A stretch of DNA of 12,030 nucleotides from Robiginitomaculum sp. (GCA_026993275.1 JALWUB010000433.1:1-12030), one strand, 5' to 3'; shown: positions 1 through 8,706, counted from the stretch's first letter. The notes: a model not told the origin generated them from the letters alone. Translations and numbers: made by a program.

Positions 1-1067
1 AGATGGTGCCCTTTGCCGGTTACGCCATGCCGGTGCAGTTCCCGGACGGCATCATCAAGGAACACAAGTGGACGCGCGCCCATTGCGGCCTGTTCGATGT
101 CTCGCACATGGGCCAGGCCTTCGTCATTGGCCCGGATCACGAGACCACGGCGCGGGCGCTGGAGGCGCTGATGCCGGGCGATTTCGTCTCCCTGGAACCG
201 GGCCAGCAGCGCTATTCCCTGCTGCTCACCGGCGAGGGCGGCATCATGGATGACCTGATGGTCACCCGCTCCATCCACGAGCGTTTCGAGGGCTGGCTGA
301 TGCTGGTCGTCAATGCCGCCTTCAAGAAGGAAGACTTCGCCCAGATCGCCGCGCGCCTGCCCGAAGGCGTGCGCCTGCAGCCCGCGCCCGAGCGGGCGCT
401 GATCGCCCTGCAGGGGCCGCAAAGCGCCGAAGTGCTCGAGCCCCTGTGCCCCGAGGCCTGTGCCATGGTGTTCATGCAGTCGCGGGCGGTTTCCATTGGC
501 GGGATTGACTGTCATGTCAGCCGCTCCGGCTATACCGGCGAGGACGGATTCGAGATTTCGGTGAAGGCGGACCAGGCCGAAGAACTGGCACGGCTGCTGC
601 TGGGCAACAAGCTGGTCAGGCCCATCGGCCTGGGGGCGCGCGATTCCCTGCGCCTCGAAGCGGGCCTGTGTCTTTCGGGCCATGATTTTGACGAGCACCG
701 CTCGCCCATCGAGGCCAGCCTGGCCTGGGCCATACCCCGGGTGCGCCGCGAACGGGCAGACTTTCCCGGCGCCCGGCGCATTCTCGGCGAGCTTGAAAAC
801 GGCCCGGCGCAAAAGCGTGTCGGCATCCGCCCGCTGGGCCGGGCACCGGTGCGCGAGGGCGCGCCCGTGCATGCAGATGGCGAGGAAGTCGGCGTGATCA
901 CCTCGGGCGGCTTCGGGCCGACTGTTGGCGGCCCCGTGGCCATGGGCTATGTGCGCACGGACCTGGCCAGCCCCGGCACGGCGCTTGAGGTGATCGTGCG
1001 CGGCAAGGCCCTGCCGGCGGAAGTCGCCAAACTGCCCTTTGTCAAGCAAAACTATTATCGCGGTTAA
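1..1067 (+). CDS. gcvT: Aminomethyltransferase, glycine cleavage T protein (5' partial)
   Basis: T protein of the cytosolic glycine cleavage system. It releases ammonia from the aminomethyl group carried on lipoyl-GcvH and passes the one-carbon unit to tetrahydrofolate, giving 5,10-methylene-THF. The frame is open from the first bases, and the first methionine (base 3) lies inside the conserved [14 protein letters not shown] block, so it is internal and roughly 20 N-terminal residues are missing. 354 residues are visible, in visible numbering: FDVSHMGQ at 31-38, GGIMDDL with the conserved Asp pair at 83-84, [13 protein letters not shown] at 173-185, [16 protein letters not shown] at 209-224, then the C-terminal barrel domain from about 260. 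It ends with TAA at 1065-1067, and the ribosome site of gcvH overlaps this stop. It is the first visible gene of a four-gene operon. Any glycine riboswitch or promoter lies upstream of the window. The identification is secure. Confidence 0.97.
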   Translation, partial: MVPFAGYAMPVQFPDGIIKEHKWTRAHCGLFDVSHMGQAFVIGPDHETTARALEALMPGDFVSLEPGQQRYSLLLTGEGGIMDDLMVTRSIHERFEGWLMLVVNAAFKKEDFAQIAARLPEGVRLQPAPERALIALQGPQSAEVLEPLCPEACAMVFMQSRAVSIGGIDCHVSRSGYTGEDGFEISVKADQAEELARLLLGNKLVRPIGLGARDSLRLEAGLCLSGHDFDEHRSPIEASLAWAIPRVRRERADFPGARRILGELENGPAQKRVGIRPLGRAPVREGAPVHADGEEVGVITSGGFGPTVGGPVAMGYVRTDLASPGTALEVIVRGKALPAEVAKLPFVKQNYYRG

Positions 1068-1073
1068 GGAGAG
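1066..1073 (+). promoter_or_regulatory. Ribosome binding site of gcvH
   Basis: AAGGAGAG ends 4 bases before the ATG at 1078 and overlaps the gcvT stop codon. It picks 1078 over the in-frame upstream TTG at 1039, and so fixes GcvH at 123 residues. The overlap suggests translational coupling between gcvT and gcvH. Confidence 0.8.
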
Positions 1074-1077
1074 CCCC

Positions 1078-1449
1078 ATGAGCACCCTCTATTTCACCAA
1101 GGACCATGAATGGATCAGCGTCGATGGCGATCACGCCACCGTCGGCATATCGGACTATGCGGCGCAGCAACTGGGCGATGTGGTCTTTGTCGAGCTTCCC
1201 GAAACCGGCAAGACCGTCAAGAAGGGCGAAGACGTTGCCGTGGTCGAATCGGTCAAGTCCGCCTCCGAAATCTATGCCCCGGCATCGGGCGAGATCACTG
1301 CTGTCAATACCGTGCTCGAAGAGGCGCCGGAAACCGTCAATGAAGACCCCCAGGGCAAGGGCTGGTTTTTCAAGATGACTCTCAGCGACCCCGCCGAATT
1401 GTCCGACCTCATGGATGCGGCCGCTTACGCCGATTTCACCAGGGAATAG
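1078..1449 (+). CDS. gcvH: Glycine cleavage system H protein (lipoyl carrier)
   Basis: Lipoylated shuttle protein of the glycine cleavage system. Its swinging lipoyl arm accepts the aminomethyl group from the P protein, presents it to the T protein, and is reoxidised by the L protein. It has 123 residues, normal for the family (about 125-130). The N-terminal YFTKDHEWI and [19 protein letters not shown] are typical of H proteins. The lipoyl attachment lysine is K60 in [14 protein letters not shown], and the C-terminal [13 protein letters not shown] block is present. The start is chosen on the strong AAGGAG site 6 bases upstream. It lies 10 bases after gcvT and 8 bases before gcvPA, clearly in one transcription unit. 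Nothing is missing or odd. Confidence 0.98.
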   Translation: MSTLYFTKDHEWISVDGDHATVGISDYAAQQLGDVVFVELPETGKTVKKGEDVAVVESVKSASEIYAPASGEITAVNTVLEEAPETVNEDPQGKGWFFKMTLSDPAELSDLMDAAAYADFTRE

Positions 1450-1457
1450 GCCGGACC

Positions 1458-2807
1458 ATGCGCTATCTGCCGCTGAATCAGTACGACCGGGCCGCCATGC
1501 TGGAGCGCATCGGCGTGGCCTCCATTGATGACCTGTTCGCCGATGTGCCGCCAAAGGCTCGCCTGAAAGGCAATATAGAAGGCCTGCCGCCTCACAGCGG
1601 CGAAATGGCGGTGGAGCGCGATCTGACGGCGTTATCGCGGCAAAGCCTGAGTGCGGCCGAAGCGGCGTTCTTTTGCGGCGGCGGCGCCTATCGCCACCAT
1701 GTCCCGGCCAGCGTCGATCATCTGATCCAGCGCTCGGAATTCCTCACCGCCTACACCCCCTACCAGCCGGAGATTTCGCAAGGCACCCTGCAGAGCCTGT
1801 TCGAGTTTCAAAGCCAGGTTGCGGCGCTCACCGGCATGGGGGTGGCCAATGCCTCGCTCTATGACGGCTCCACCGCCACCTCGGAGGCGGTGCGCATGGC
1901 GGCGCGCATCACCCGGCGCGGCAAGGCCGTTCTGGCTCCTGGCCTGCACCCGCATTACACCGCCACGGTGCACACCGCGGCTAGGGGCGGCGGTCTGGCC
2001 ATTGCCGCCCTGGCACCCGCCATGGGCGCAGATGGCGCCATTCTGGAGGCCATTGATGGCGAAACCGCCTGCGTGGTGGTGCAAACCCCCAATGTCTTTG
2101 GCGAACTGGTCGATCTGGCACCGATTGCCGAGGCGGCGCATGCGCACGGCGCGCTGCTGATTGCCGTGGTCACCGAAGCGGTGTCACTGGGCCTGCTCAG
2201 GACTCCCGGGGAAATGGGCGCGGACATCGTCGCCGCCGAGGGCCAGTCGATTGGCAACGGGCTCAATTTTGGCGGCCCCTATGTGGGCCTGCTGGCCTGC
2301 CGTGATGACCGCAAGTTCATCCGCCAGGCGCCGGGGCGCTTTGCCGGGCAGACAGTGGACGCGGACGGCCAGCGCGGCTTTGTGCTGACCCTCTCCACCC
2401 GCGAGCAGCACATCCGCCGCGAAAAGGCGACCTCGAACATCTGCACCAATTCCGGCCTGTGCACGCTGGCCTTTTCCATTCATCTGGCGCTGTTGGGGGA
2501 GCGGGGTCTGGCGCACCTGGCGCGGCTCAATCATGCCCGCGCCTGCACGCTCGCCGATGCTCTGGATGCCGTGGACGGCGCTGAAGTGCTGAACAGCAGC
2601 TTTTTCAACGAATTCACCCTGCGTCTGCCCCGTGCGGCCAGCGCAGTGGTGGAAGAACTGGCGCAAAAGGGCGTGCTCGGCGGTATTCCCGCATCGCGGC
2701 TTTATGGGCCGGGCACGTTCGATGATCTGCTGATCGTTGCCGCCACCGAAACCAATAGCGATGAGGATTGCGCGCGCTTTGCCGCCGCCCTGGGGGAGGT
2801 GCTGTGA
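1458..2807 (+). CDS. gcvPA: Glycine dehydrogenase (decarboxylating) subunit 1
   Basis: N-terminal half of the split P protein. Together with GcvPB it forms the pyridoxal-phosphate enzyme that decarboxylates glycine and loads the remaining aminomethyl group onto GcvH. It has 449 residues, the usual length for a separate subunit 1. Visible family motifs are [13 protein letters not shown] at 72-84, [11 protein letters not shown] at 99-109, [10 protein letters not shown] at 131-140 and the ATSNICTN block near 323-330. As expected for this chain, it has no PLP-lysine motif; that lies in GcvPB. The ATG at 1458 follows gcvH by 8 bases and has only a weak AGG upstream, so coupling to gcvH translation is likely. 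Its TGA stop shares a base with the gcvPB ATG. A split P protein is known in Gram-positive bacteria and some alphaproteobacteria, whereas E. coli and many rhizobia use one fused chain. Confidence 0.97.
   Translation: MRYLPLNQYDRAAMLERIGVASIDDLFADVPPKARLKGNIEGLPPHSGEMAVERDLTALSRQSLSAAEAAFFCGGGAYRHHVPASVDHLIQRSEFLTAYTPYQPEISQGTLQSLFEFQSQVAALTGMGVANASLYDGSTATSEAVRMAARITRRGKAVLAPGLHPHYTATVHTAARGGGLAIAALAPAMGADGAILEAIDGETACVVVQTPNVFGELVDLAPIAEAAHAHGALLIAVVTEAVSLGLLRTPGEMGADIVAAEGQSIGNGLNFGGPYVGLLACRDDRKFIRQAPGRFAGQTVDADGQRGFVLTLSTREQHIRREKATSNICTNSGLCTLAFSIHLALLGERGLAHLARLNHARACTLADALDAVDGAEVLNSSFFNEFTLRLPRAASAVVEELAQKGVLGGIPASRLYGPGTFDDLLIVAATETNSDEDCARFAAALGEVL
2795..2799 (+). promoter_or_regulatory. 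Ribosome binding site of gcvPB inside the gcvPA end
   Basis: GGAGG lies within the last codons of gcvPA, 7 bases before the ATG at 2807. With the one-base TGATG overlap it argues for coupled, near-stoichiometric synthesis of the two P-protein subunits. Confidence 0.75.
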
Positions 2808-4342
2808 TGGACAAGGCCATGAGCAAGAACTGCACTCGCGACAAGGAAACCGTTTCCGGCTCGCGCGGCCTCCTGCAGCAAGAGCCGCTTTTGAACGAGG
2901 TCGGCAGCGCGGAAAAGTGCGGTGTGGATCTGCCGCCCGTGCCGCCGCACAAGGCCCGGCTGGGCGCCATGGAGCGCGAGGCGGCCCTTGGCCTGCCGGG
3001 GCTTTCCGAACCCGAGGCCCTGCGCCACTATGTGCGCCTGTCACAGCGCAATTACGCCATAGACCTGGGGCTGTATCCGCTGGGCTCGTGCACCATGAAG
3101 CACAATCCGCGCCTCAATGAAAAACTGGCGCGGCTGCCGGGTTTTGCCGATATCCACCCCCTGCAGCCGCAATCGACAGTGCAGGGGGCGCTGGCCCTGA
3201 TGGCCGGGCTCAGCCACTGGCTCACCACGCTTACCGGCATGGACGCGGTGGCGCTGCCGCCCAAGGCCGGGGCGCATGGCGAGTGGTGCGGCATGATGTG
3301 CATCCGCGCCGCCATCGCCGAGCGCGGCGAGCTGGAAACCCGCCGCCGGGTGCTGGTGCCCGAATCGGCGCACGGCACCAATCCGGCAACGGCCGCCGAG
3401 TGCGGTTTCGAGATCGACCAGCTTCCCGCCAATGCCAGCGGCCGCGTCGACATGGACGTGCTGCGCCAGAAAATCGGCCCCGATATTGCCGCCATCATGC
3501 TCACCAACCCCAACACTTGCGGCCTGTTCGAGCGCGACATTTGCGACATTGCCGATCTGGTGCACGAGGCGGGCGGGTATTTCTATTGCGATGGCGCGAA
3601 TCTGAATGCCATCATGGGCAAGGTGCGGGTGCGCGATCTGGGCGTCGATGCCATGCACATCAATCTGCACAAGACCTTCTCCACCCCCCATGGCGGCGGC
3701 GGCCCCGGCGCCGGGCCGGTGGTGCTGTCCAGACGCCTGAGCGCCTATGCGCCCTTGCCCTATCTGGTGCGTGATGGCGAAGGCTGGACACTCGTCGAGC
3801 ATGAGGCGCAATCGGATGCCAGGCCGTTTGGCCGCATGAGCGCCTTTCATGGCCAGATGGGCATGTTCGTGCGCGCCCTGGCCTACATGATGAGCCATGG
3901 CAATGACGGCCTGCGCCAGGCCGCAGAGGATGCGGTGCTGAACGCCAATTACATCCTGGCGCGCTGCACGGAGGCCATGAGCCCGGCCTTTGACGGCCAT
4001 TGCATGCACGAGGCACTGTTTGACGACCGCTTTCTCAAGGGCACGGGCGTGACCACCCTCGATTTTGCCAAGGCCATGATCGACGAGGGCTATCACCCCA
4101 TGACCATGTATTTCCCGCTTGTGGTGCATGGCGCCATGCTGATCGAGCCCACGGAAACCGAATCGAAGGAAAGCCTGGACCGTTTCATTGATACGCTGCT
4201 GGGCCTCGCCAAAGCGGCCAAAGTGGGAGAAACAGACCGCTTTGCCTGCGCCCCGGTGCTGGCGCCCTTGCGCCGCCTCGATGAAACCCGCGCCGCGCGG
4301 CAGCCGGTCTTGCGCTGGCAGGAGGACGAAGGCGCCGCTTGA
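2807..4342 (+). CDS. gcvPB: Glycine dehydrogenase (decarboxylating) subunit 2
   Basis: Catalytic, PLP-carrying half of the split P protein, partner of GcvPA. It has 511 residues from the chosen start. Motifs: GLYPLGSCTMKHNPR at 88-102, SAHGTNPATA at 187-196, DGANLNAIMG at 262-271, and the PLP-lysine motif NLHKTFSTPHGGGGPG with K289 as the Schiff-base lysine. The start ATG at 2807 overlaps the gcvPA stop as TGATG and has a strong GGAGG at 2795-2799, 7 bases upstream. An ATG 12 bases later is possible but further from that site. The first 30 residues are more variable than the rest, as is common for this subunit. It is the last gene of the glycine-cleavage operon; no clear hairpin-plus-T terminator follows it. 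Confidence 0.97.
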   Translation: MDKAMSKNCTRDKETVSGSRGLLQQEPLLNEVGSAEKCGVDLPPVPPHKARLGAMEREAALGLPGLSEPEALRHYVRLSQRNYAIDLGLYPLGSCTMKHNPRLNEKLARLPGFADIHPLQPQSTVQGALALMAGLSHWLTTLTGMDAVALPPKAGAHGEWCGMMCIRAAIAERGELETRRRVLVPESAHGTNPATAAECGFEIDQLPANASGRVDMDVLRQKIGPDIAAIMLTNPNTCGLFERDICDIADLVHEAGGYFYCDGANLNAIMGKVRVRDLGVDAMHINLHKTFSTPHGGGGPGAGPVVLSRRLSAYAPLPYLVRDGEGWTLVEHEAQSDARPFGRMSAFHGQMGMFVRALAYMMSHGNDGLRQAAEDAVLNANYILARCTEAMSPAFDGHCMHEALFDDRFLKGTGVTTLDFAKAMIDEGYHPMTMYFPLVVHGAMLIEPTETESKESLDRFIDTLLGLAKAAKVGETDRFACAPVLAPLRRLDETRAARQPVLRWQEDEGAA

Positions 4343-4390
4343 TAGGCCCGCATGTTCTTTTGACTTCCCTTTTGCCCGGTTTTGCGTCAG

Positions 4391-4406
4391 TTAAGAAAGT
4401 CCTAAC
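4391..4406 (+). promoter_or_regulatory. CtrA-box-like motif TTAA-N7-CTAAC
   Basis: TTAA (4391-4394), seven bases, then CTAAC (4402-4406). The established alphaproteobacterial CtrA recognition pattern is TTAA-N7-TTAA, often followed by C, so one base of the core differs. It sits in the only AT-rich patch of the 88-base spacer between gcvPB and the coiled-coil gene, 24 bases before that gene's ATG. CtrA regulation is inferred. The short distance to the ATG leaves little room for a -10 box, and none is convincing, so repression or a very short leader would be needed. Confidence 0.45.
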
Positions 4407-4430
4407 GGCTTTACCTTGCGGGGCAGAAAC

Positions 4431-6701
4431 ATGGCTGAAATTCGCCTGGAGGGGGAAAACACCCCGGATGCCGCATCCGGCATGATGCAGGATCTCGAGA
4501 CCCTGGCCTCCCGCACGCCGGAGGGCAGCCTGGTCGCCCGCGCCGCGCCTGAGGGCGCAGAACCTTCCACAGAGGCCAGCCCGCCCGGGCGGTCAATGTG
4601 GCTGGTGCTTGCCGGTCTTCTGGCCGCGGCCTTCTGGATTGCCGGGGTCCTGGCGTTCAGCATTGGCGAGAATGGCCTGGCCGGGCTCATGGCCCTGCCG
4701 GTCACCGGCGCCGCCAGTCTTGCCTTCGTGACCGTGGGGCCGGCGCTTTTCATTGTTCTGGCGGCGGTGCTGATTGCCGAACTGATCCGCTTTCGCAACA
4801 CCGCGCACGTCATTGGCGCCATGGCAGAGCGGTTTTCCGATCCGGCCAAGGCTACCCGCAGCGATGTGGCGGCCATGGCCCAGGCGGTGCGCGACGAGAT
4901 TGCCCGGGTCAATGGCGCAGTCGAGGGGGCGCTGGCGCGCCTTGGCGCCATGGAAGAGGTGCTGGGCCATCATGGCGAGGCCTTCGCCGCGGCCGAGACC
5001 AGGGCCAGGGAGCGCACCGATGCGCTGATCAATGATCTGCGCCGCGAGCGCGAGGCCGTGGCCGATCTGGCCATCGTCCTTGACCAGAAGGCCGCCGATA
5101 TTGCCGAGGCCATCACCGAACAGTCCAAGATGGTTGTCGCCGCCGCCGACATCGCCAACGCCAACGCCCTGGACAGCACCAGGCAGCTGGAGCACAGCGC
5201 CGCACAGCTGACCACATGCGCCCAGGAAGCCGCCGAGGGCGCAAAGGCGGTAGCCGCCAGGCTGGACGAGGCCAGCGGCCGTCTGGGCTCCAGCACCATT
5301 GCCCTTGGCGATGCCCGCAAGGCACTGGCCGAAAGCACCGATGAACTGGACCAGGTTGGGAAAAACGCCCAGGCCAGTTTTGCCGCCAGCCGCGAGGAGG
5401 CGCAGGCGCTGACCGCGCTGACGCGGCAAACCATGACCGAGACCAGGGACCTGGCCCGCGAAGGCGCCAGACTGATCGGCGCTGCCTTTGAAGAGGTTCT
5501 GGAAAAGGCCCGCAGCAGCGTGCAAAAGGTGCAGGAAGACACCAGCGAGGCGGTGCAGTTGAGCGCGCGCCAGACGCGCGAGCTGCAAGACAGTGCCGAA
5601 CAGGCGCGCGCGGCGCTGGAGGCCTATGCCGATGTCATCGCCAAGCGCCTGGAACAGGCCAATGAAGCCAGCTTCTCGGCCGCAGGCTGGGCCGAAAAGA
5701 CATTTGAAAAGCTGGAAAAGGCAACCCGCGATCTGGAGGAAAAGCTCGCCGCCCTGCCGCGCACCGCAGACGAACAGGCGCGCGATCTGCAAGACAAGCT
5801 GCAACGCGGCCTTGCCGGGCTCAATGCCGCGGCCCGGTCGGCGGCGGACGAGGCGGAAGAAATCGACGCCGCCTTCCAGGCGCGCATCCGCCAGAATTAT
5901 GAATTGCTCAGCGACTTCATGCTGCGCATGGGCGCTGCCGCCGACAGCCGCGGCGGCGCGCTTGATGTGCCCAGCCCGTTTGCCGCGGAAGCCCCGGCCG
6001 CCCGGCAAACGACGGCGCAGCCCATGGCAACGCCGCCAGAGGCCACGCCCGAAGCCACGTCAGAAGCCGCTCCCCAGGCCGCACCCGACGCCGCCAGGCC
6101 CGGCGATGACAGCGCCGCGGCCGGGCCAGAGAGCACGGCAAAGCCCAGGAAGATCAGCTTTGCCCGGGCCCAGATCAAGGCCCAGGAGGAAGCGCGCAAA
6201 CGCGCACAGGAACAACAGGCCAGCGCAGACGGCAAGACGGCGGAACCTTCGCCCAGGGCCCAGGGCTGGCGCTGGAAGGACGTGCTCTCGGGCATGGACC
6301 TGGCCAAGGACCAGCGCCCCCAGGCCCCGGCGCCCACACCCGTTGACGCTGCCGCGCCAGACCCTCTCGACCGGCTGGCAACGCTGTTCCGCATTCATGA
6401 CATCGACCCGCGCGCACTGTTCAACTCCCAGGTTTACCGCAGCCTGGCCCATGCCCGCCTGGTTGGCGGCGCCCAGGCGATGCGGGACATTGTGCGCATG
6501 GAGGCGCCGGACGCAATTCGTGCCCTGAGCGATGCCTTTGCCGATGATGCGAGCCTGAAAGATGCCGCCGAGAGCTTTGCCGCCGACTTGCGCGGCAAGA
6601 TCGACAGGGCCGCGGGGCAGCGCAGCCAGGCGCATCTGGAAACCTATCTGCGCACCGGCGACGGCCCGGCCTGGCTGCTGATCGAAACCGCGCTCGGCTG
6701 A
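4431..6701 (+). CDS. Two-TM, long coiled-coil membrane protein; possible TipN-like polarity factor
   Basis: Protein of 756 residues. In order: a soluble N-terminus (1-55), a first hydrophobic helix at about 56-78, a second at about 92-118 ending in a basic RFRN, then a very long Ala/Glu/Arg-rich helical region (about 135-515) with heptad-like spacing and no Pro-rich break. Next come an Ala/Pro/Glu/Thr-rich linker (about 520-580), a short charged helix with WRWKDVLSGMD, and a compact helical C-terminal domain (644-756) ending in AWLLIETALG. Two N-terminal membrane helices plus a large cytoplasmic coiled coil is the layout described for the Caulobacter new-pole marker TipN (882 residues). A CtrA-like box upstream would suit a cell-cycle-timed protein. 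This is resemblance of layout only; a structural or chemoreceptor-like coiled-coil protein is an alternative. The ATG at 4431 is preferred over the in-frame TTG at 4416, which has no ribosome site. The gene ends 12 bases from the stop of the convergent lipoprotein gene. Confidence 0.85.
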   Translation: MAEIRLEGENTPDAASGMMQDLETLASRTPEGSLVARAAPEGAEPSTEASPPGRSMWLVLAGLLAAAFWIAGVLAFSIGENGLAGLMALPVTGAASLAFVTVGPALFIVLAAVLIAELIRFRNTAHVIGAMAERFSDPAKATRSDVAAMAQAVRDEIARVNGAVEGALARLGAMEEVLGHHGEAFAAAETRARERTDALINDLRREREAVADLAIVLDQKAADIAEAITEQSKMVVAAADIANANALDSTRQLEHSAAQLTTCAQEAAEGAKAVAARLDEASGRLGSSTIALGDARKALAESTDELDQVGKNAQASFAASREEAQALTALTRQTMTETRDLAREGARLIGAAFEEVLEKARSSVQKVQEDTSEAVQLSARQTRELQDSAEQARAALEAYADVIAKRLEQANEASFSAAGWAEKTFEKLEKATRDLEEKLAALPRTADEQARDLQDKLQRGLAGLNAAARSAADEAEEIDAAFQARIRQNYELLSDFMLRMGAAADSRGGALDVPSPFAAEAPAARQTTAQPMATPPEATPEATSEAAPQAAPDAARPGDDSAAAGPESTAKPRKISFARAQIKAQEEARKRAQEQQASADGKTAEPSPRAQGWRWKDVLSGMDLAKDQRPQAPAPTPVDAAAPDPLDRLATLFRIHDIDPRALFNSQVYRSLAHARLVGGAQAMRDIVRMEAPDAIRALSDAFADDASLKDAAESFAADLRGKIDRAAGQRSQAHLETYLRTGDGPAWLLIETALG

Positions 6702-6713
6702 TCAGAGCGGTTC

Positions 6714-8282
6714 TCAGGACGCGGCCTGAACGCCTTCGGCAAGCCGCAGTCTTGCCCATTGCACGGGCGGGATGTGCCGGGGCAGAGGCCCGAGCCGCGG
6801 CCCGGCCAGCCAATAGGTCTTTTCGTGCGCCAGCGGGATGATGGCGGCGTCTTCGATCAAGATCCTTTCGGCCTGGCGCGCCAGCGCATCGCGGCGCGCA
6901 GGGTCGGCCTCGGCCCGGGTGGCGGTCACCGCCGCATCATAGGCGCTGTTGCGCCAGCCAAAATTGGCGGCAAAGCCGTCGCTGGCGAAGGGCTCGATCA
7001 TGCGCCAGCCCTCGCGCTTGAGGCCCCGGTCAAAGGAGGCAATGGCCAGGTCAAACGCGCCTTCATCGATAAAGGTATAGAGCCCGGCGGCATCGGCAGC
7101 GGTCAGGGCGCAATTGACGCCAATGGCCTTCCAGTCTTCGGCCAGCACGATGGCCATGCGCTCGCGCACGCCGCCCGAATGCAGCAATGTGGTGTCCAGC
7201 CCCTGCCCGTAACCGGCGGCGGCGAGCAGCGCCCGCGCTGCCCTCTGGCGCTCCGGCAGGGGCCGGGCATCGCCATGCGGCGCCGCAATGATCTGGTCCG
7301 TGGGCAGCACCGTGTCCGCCATCACCTTGCGGGCAATGAAGGCGCGGTCAATGGCCAGAGACAGGGCGCGGCGCACCCGCACATCCGCAAGGGGCGTGCG
7401 CTTGTGGTTGATCTTGACATAGACCAGCCGCGGCGCGGGCCAGCCCCGGAGCACCACATTCGGACGGCGGCGCAGATCGGCGATCTGGCCGGGCGGCGGA
7501 TCCTCGGCAAGGTCCAGATCCCCGGCGCGGACCATGCGCGCCCGTGTTGCTGCCTCCTCGACAAAGGCCACATCGAGATGGCCAACATGCGGCTGCAGGC
7601 GGGCATGGGGATTGTTGCGCAGGGCAATGCGGCTCTGGCTGATGGCGTGCACCACATAGGGGCCAGAGCCAACGAAATCCGGCGCCAGCGGCCAGCGATT
7701 GCCGGCCCGGCGCAGCACATGGGCCGGCTGCGGATAAAATTCGCGCATCAGTTCGGCAAACACCCCCACCGGCCGCTCGAGCTCAAAGACAAGGCGCGCG
7801 GGCGCCGGCGCGCTGACCCCCACGGCCTGGGGGCTGACCTTGCCCGCAATGGCCGCCCGGGCATTGCGCACAAAGGCGAAGTCTCCGGCATCGGCATAGC
7901 CGGTATCGGGATCGAGGGCGCGGCGCACCGAGAAGAGCACATCATGTGCATCCAGCGGCGCGCCGTCCGACCAGCGCAAATCCGCGAAGAGGTCAAACGT
8001 CCAGCGCAGGCCATCGGCGGAAACCTGCCAGCGCCGCGCCAGGCCCGGCGCCAGGCCGCCATCGGGTCCGTAATCGGTCAGCGGCGTGTAAATCTGCTTG
8101 TAGATCAGCGCCGCGGCGGCGAACTGGCCCTGCAGCGGGTCGAGCGAATCCGGCGCCCCGGCAATGCCGATGCGCACGGTGTCCGCCGGGGCCTGGTCCT
8201 GGCCGCATGCAGCCAGCGCCAGCGCCGGGCCCGCGCCCAGAAGAGCACGCCGTGTGGGGCCAGTCCGAAAATCTCTGTTCAT
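6714..8282 (-). CDS. Family-5 ABC transporter solute-binding lipoprotein (peptide-type)
   Basis: Extracytoplasmic binding protein of the DppA/OppA-like family (SBP_bac_5), which captures peptides, nickel complexes or similar solutes for an ABC importer. It has 522 residues. The N-terminus has a twin-arginine-like TRRALLG (10-16), a short hydrophobic stretch and a lipobox LAAC with C26 as the likely lipidated cysteine. Family features follow: the mature start VRIGIAGAPDSLDP, the GLAPGLARRWQVSADGLRW block (77-94) and LRWSDGAPLDAHDVLFSVRR (102-121). The C-terminal part has AERILIEDAAIIPLAHEKTY. The ATG at 8282 is preferred over the longer frame opening at 8429 because it places the signal peptide at the N-terminus and has GGAG 7 bases upstream. 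No permease or ATPase gene is visible on either side, so its transporter is encoded elsewhere or it acts alone. The ligand cannot be told from sequence. Confidence 0.93.
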   Translation of the reverse strand: MNRDFRTGPTRRALLGAGPALALAACGQDQAPADTVRIGIAGAPDSLDPLQGQFAAAALIYKQIYTPLTDYGPDGGLAPGLARRWQVSADGLRWTFDLFADLRWSDGAPLDAHDVLFSVRRALDPDTGYADAGDFAFVRNARAAIAGKVSPQAVGVSAPAPARLVFELERPVGVFAELMREFYPQPAHVLRRAGNRWPLAPDFVGSGPYVVHAISQSRIALRNNPHARLQPHVGHLDVAFVEEAATRARMVRAGDLDLAEDPPPGQIADLRRRPNVVLRGWPAPRLVYVKINHKRTPLADVRVRRALSLAIDRAFIARKVMADTVLPTDQIIAAPHGDARPLPERQRAARALLAAAGYGQGLDTTLLHSGGVRERMAIVLAEDWKAIGVNCALTAADAAGLYTFIDEGAFDLAIASFDRGLKREGWRMIEPFASDGFAANFGWRNSAYDAAVTATRAEADPARRDALARQAERILIEDAAIIPLAHEKTYWLAGPRLGPLPRHIPPVQWARLRLAEGVQAAS

Positions 8283-8289
8283 GACGCCG

Positions 8290-8293
8290 CTCC
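8290..8293 (-). promoter_or_regulatory. Ribosome binding site of the solute-binding lipoprotein gene
   Basis: CTCC on the + strand reads GGAG on the - strand, 7 bases before the ATG at 8282. It supports the shorter, signal-peptide-led start over the upstream in-frame ATG at 8429. Confidence 0.65.
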
Positions 8294-8677
8294 GCATGCA
8301 TTTTGAACACGGCATGGCTTTGCCATAGCGCGCCAGGCGGGCAAAGACCACCGGCTTTGGTTCAGGCCATGTTAATGCTATGCAAGTCTGATTCACAGGA
8401 AAGCCCGATCTGCGGCGCAAACGCTCCACGAATAGAGCCCAGCCTGTCCTTCGTCGCCTTTGCGGGCATCTTGCCCTTTCCTGTCAAACATCAATTGGAT
8501 AAAGCCAGTTGGGTCAGGCCCTCAGTGTTGAGTTCCAAGGTGACGGGGTTGGGTTGAGTGTGAAACCGGTCTGGCTCTGATGTCCAGGCTTTGCAGACAT
8601 GTTCAAACGGCGCGCCCATTCTTCCCTAGACCTCTTCCTTTTGGTTTTAACCTGCATGATTTGTTATGGAAATGTCA

Positions 8678-8691
8678 TCACAATTTCGTGA
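8678..8691. promoter_or_regulatory. Small palindrome TCAC-N6-GTGA upstream of the surface-gene promoter
   Basis: TCAC (8678-8681), AATTTC, GTGA (8688-8691) forms a perfect four-base inverted repeat centred 22 bases before the -35 box. Position and symmetry suit an activator or repressor site. The half-sites run in the opposite orientation to the CRP pattern (GTGA-N6-TCAC), so CRP is not implied. Short palindromes arise by chance, so confidence is low. Confidence 0.25.
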
Positions 8692-8706
8692 ATATTGAGA
8701 ATTTTT

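Noticed and set aside
3041..4129. Long - strand frame opposite gcvPB
   Set aside because: Shadow of a securely identified enzyme gene on the + strand.
4360..4388. TTGACT as a -35 box for the coiled-coil gene
   Set aside because: No acceptable -10 hexamer lies 16-18 bases downstream.
4593..6008. Long - strand frame opposite the coiled-coil gene
   Set aside because: It mirrors the biased codons of the + strand gene. The predicted product is Gly/His/Arg-rich without domain character.
6714..6729. TCAGG-N6-CCTGA inverted repeat at the convergent gene ends as a shared terminator
   Set aside because: The stem is only five pairs, there is no T run on either side, and it lies within the last codons of the lipoprotein gene.
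6759..8306. Long open frame on the + strand opposite the binding-protein gene (515 codons)
   Set aside because: It is a shadow frame caused by GC-rich codon bias. The - strand reading has a lipobox signal, family motifs and a ribosome site, while this one has no recognisable domain.
8303..8557. Short frame of 84 codons in the intergenic region
   Set aside because: TTG start, no ribosome site, no recognisable features, and it overlaps the presumed upstream region of the lipoprotein gene.
8580..8600. ATGTC-N11-GACAT inverted repeat in the spacer
   Set aside because: Five-base arms with a long loop and no T tract. It could be chance; not close enough to either gene start to argue for an operator.
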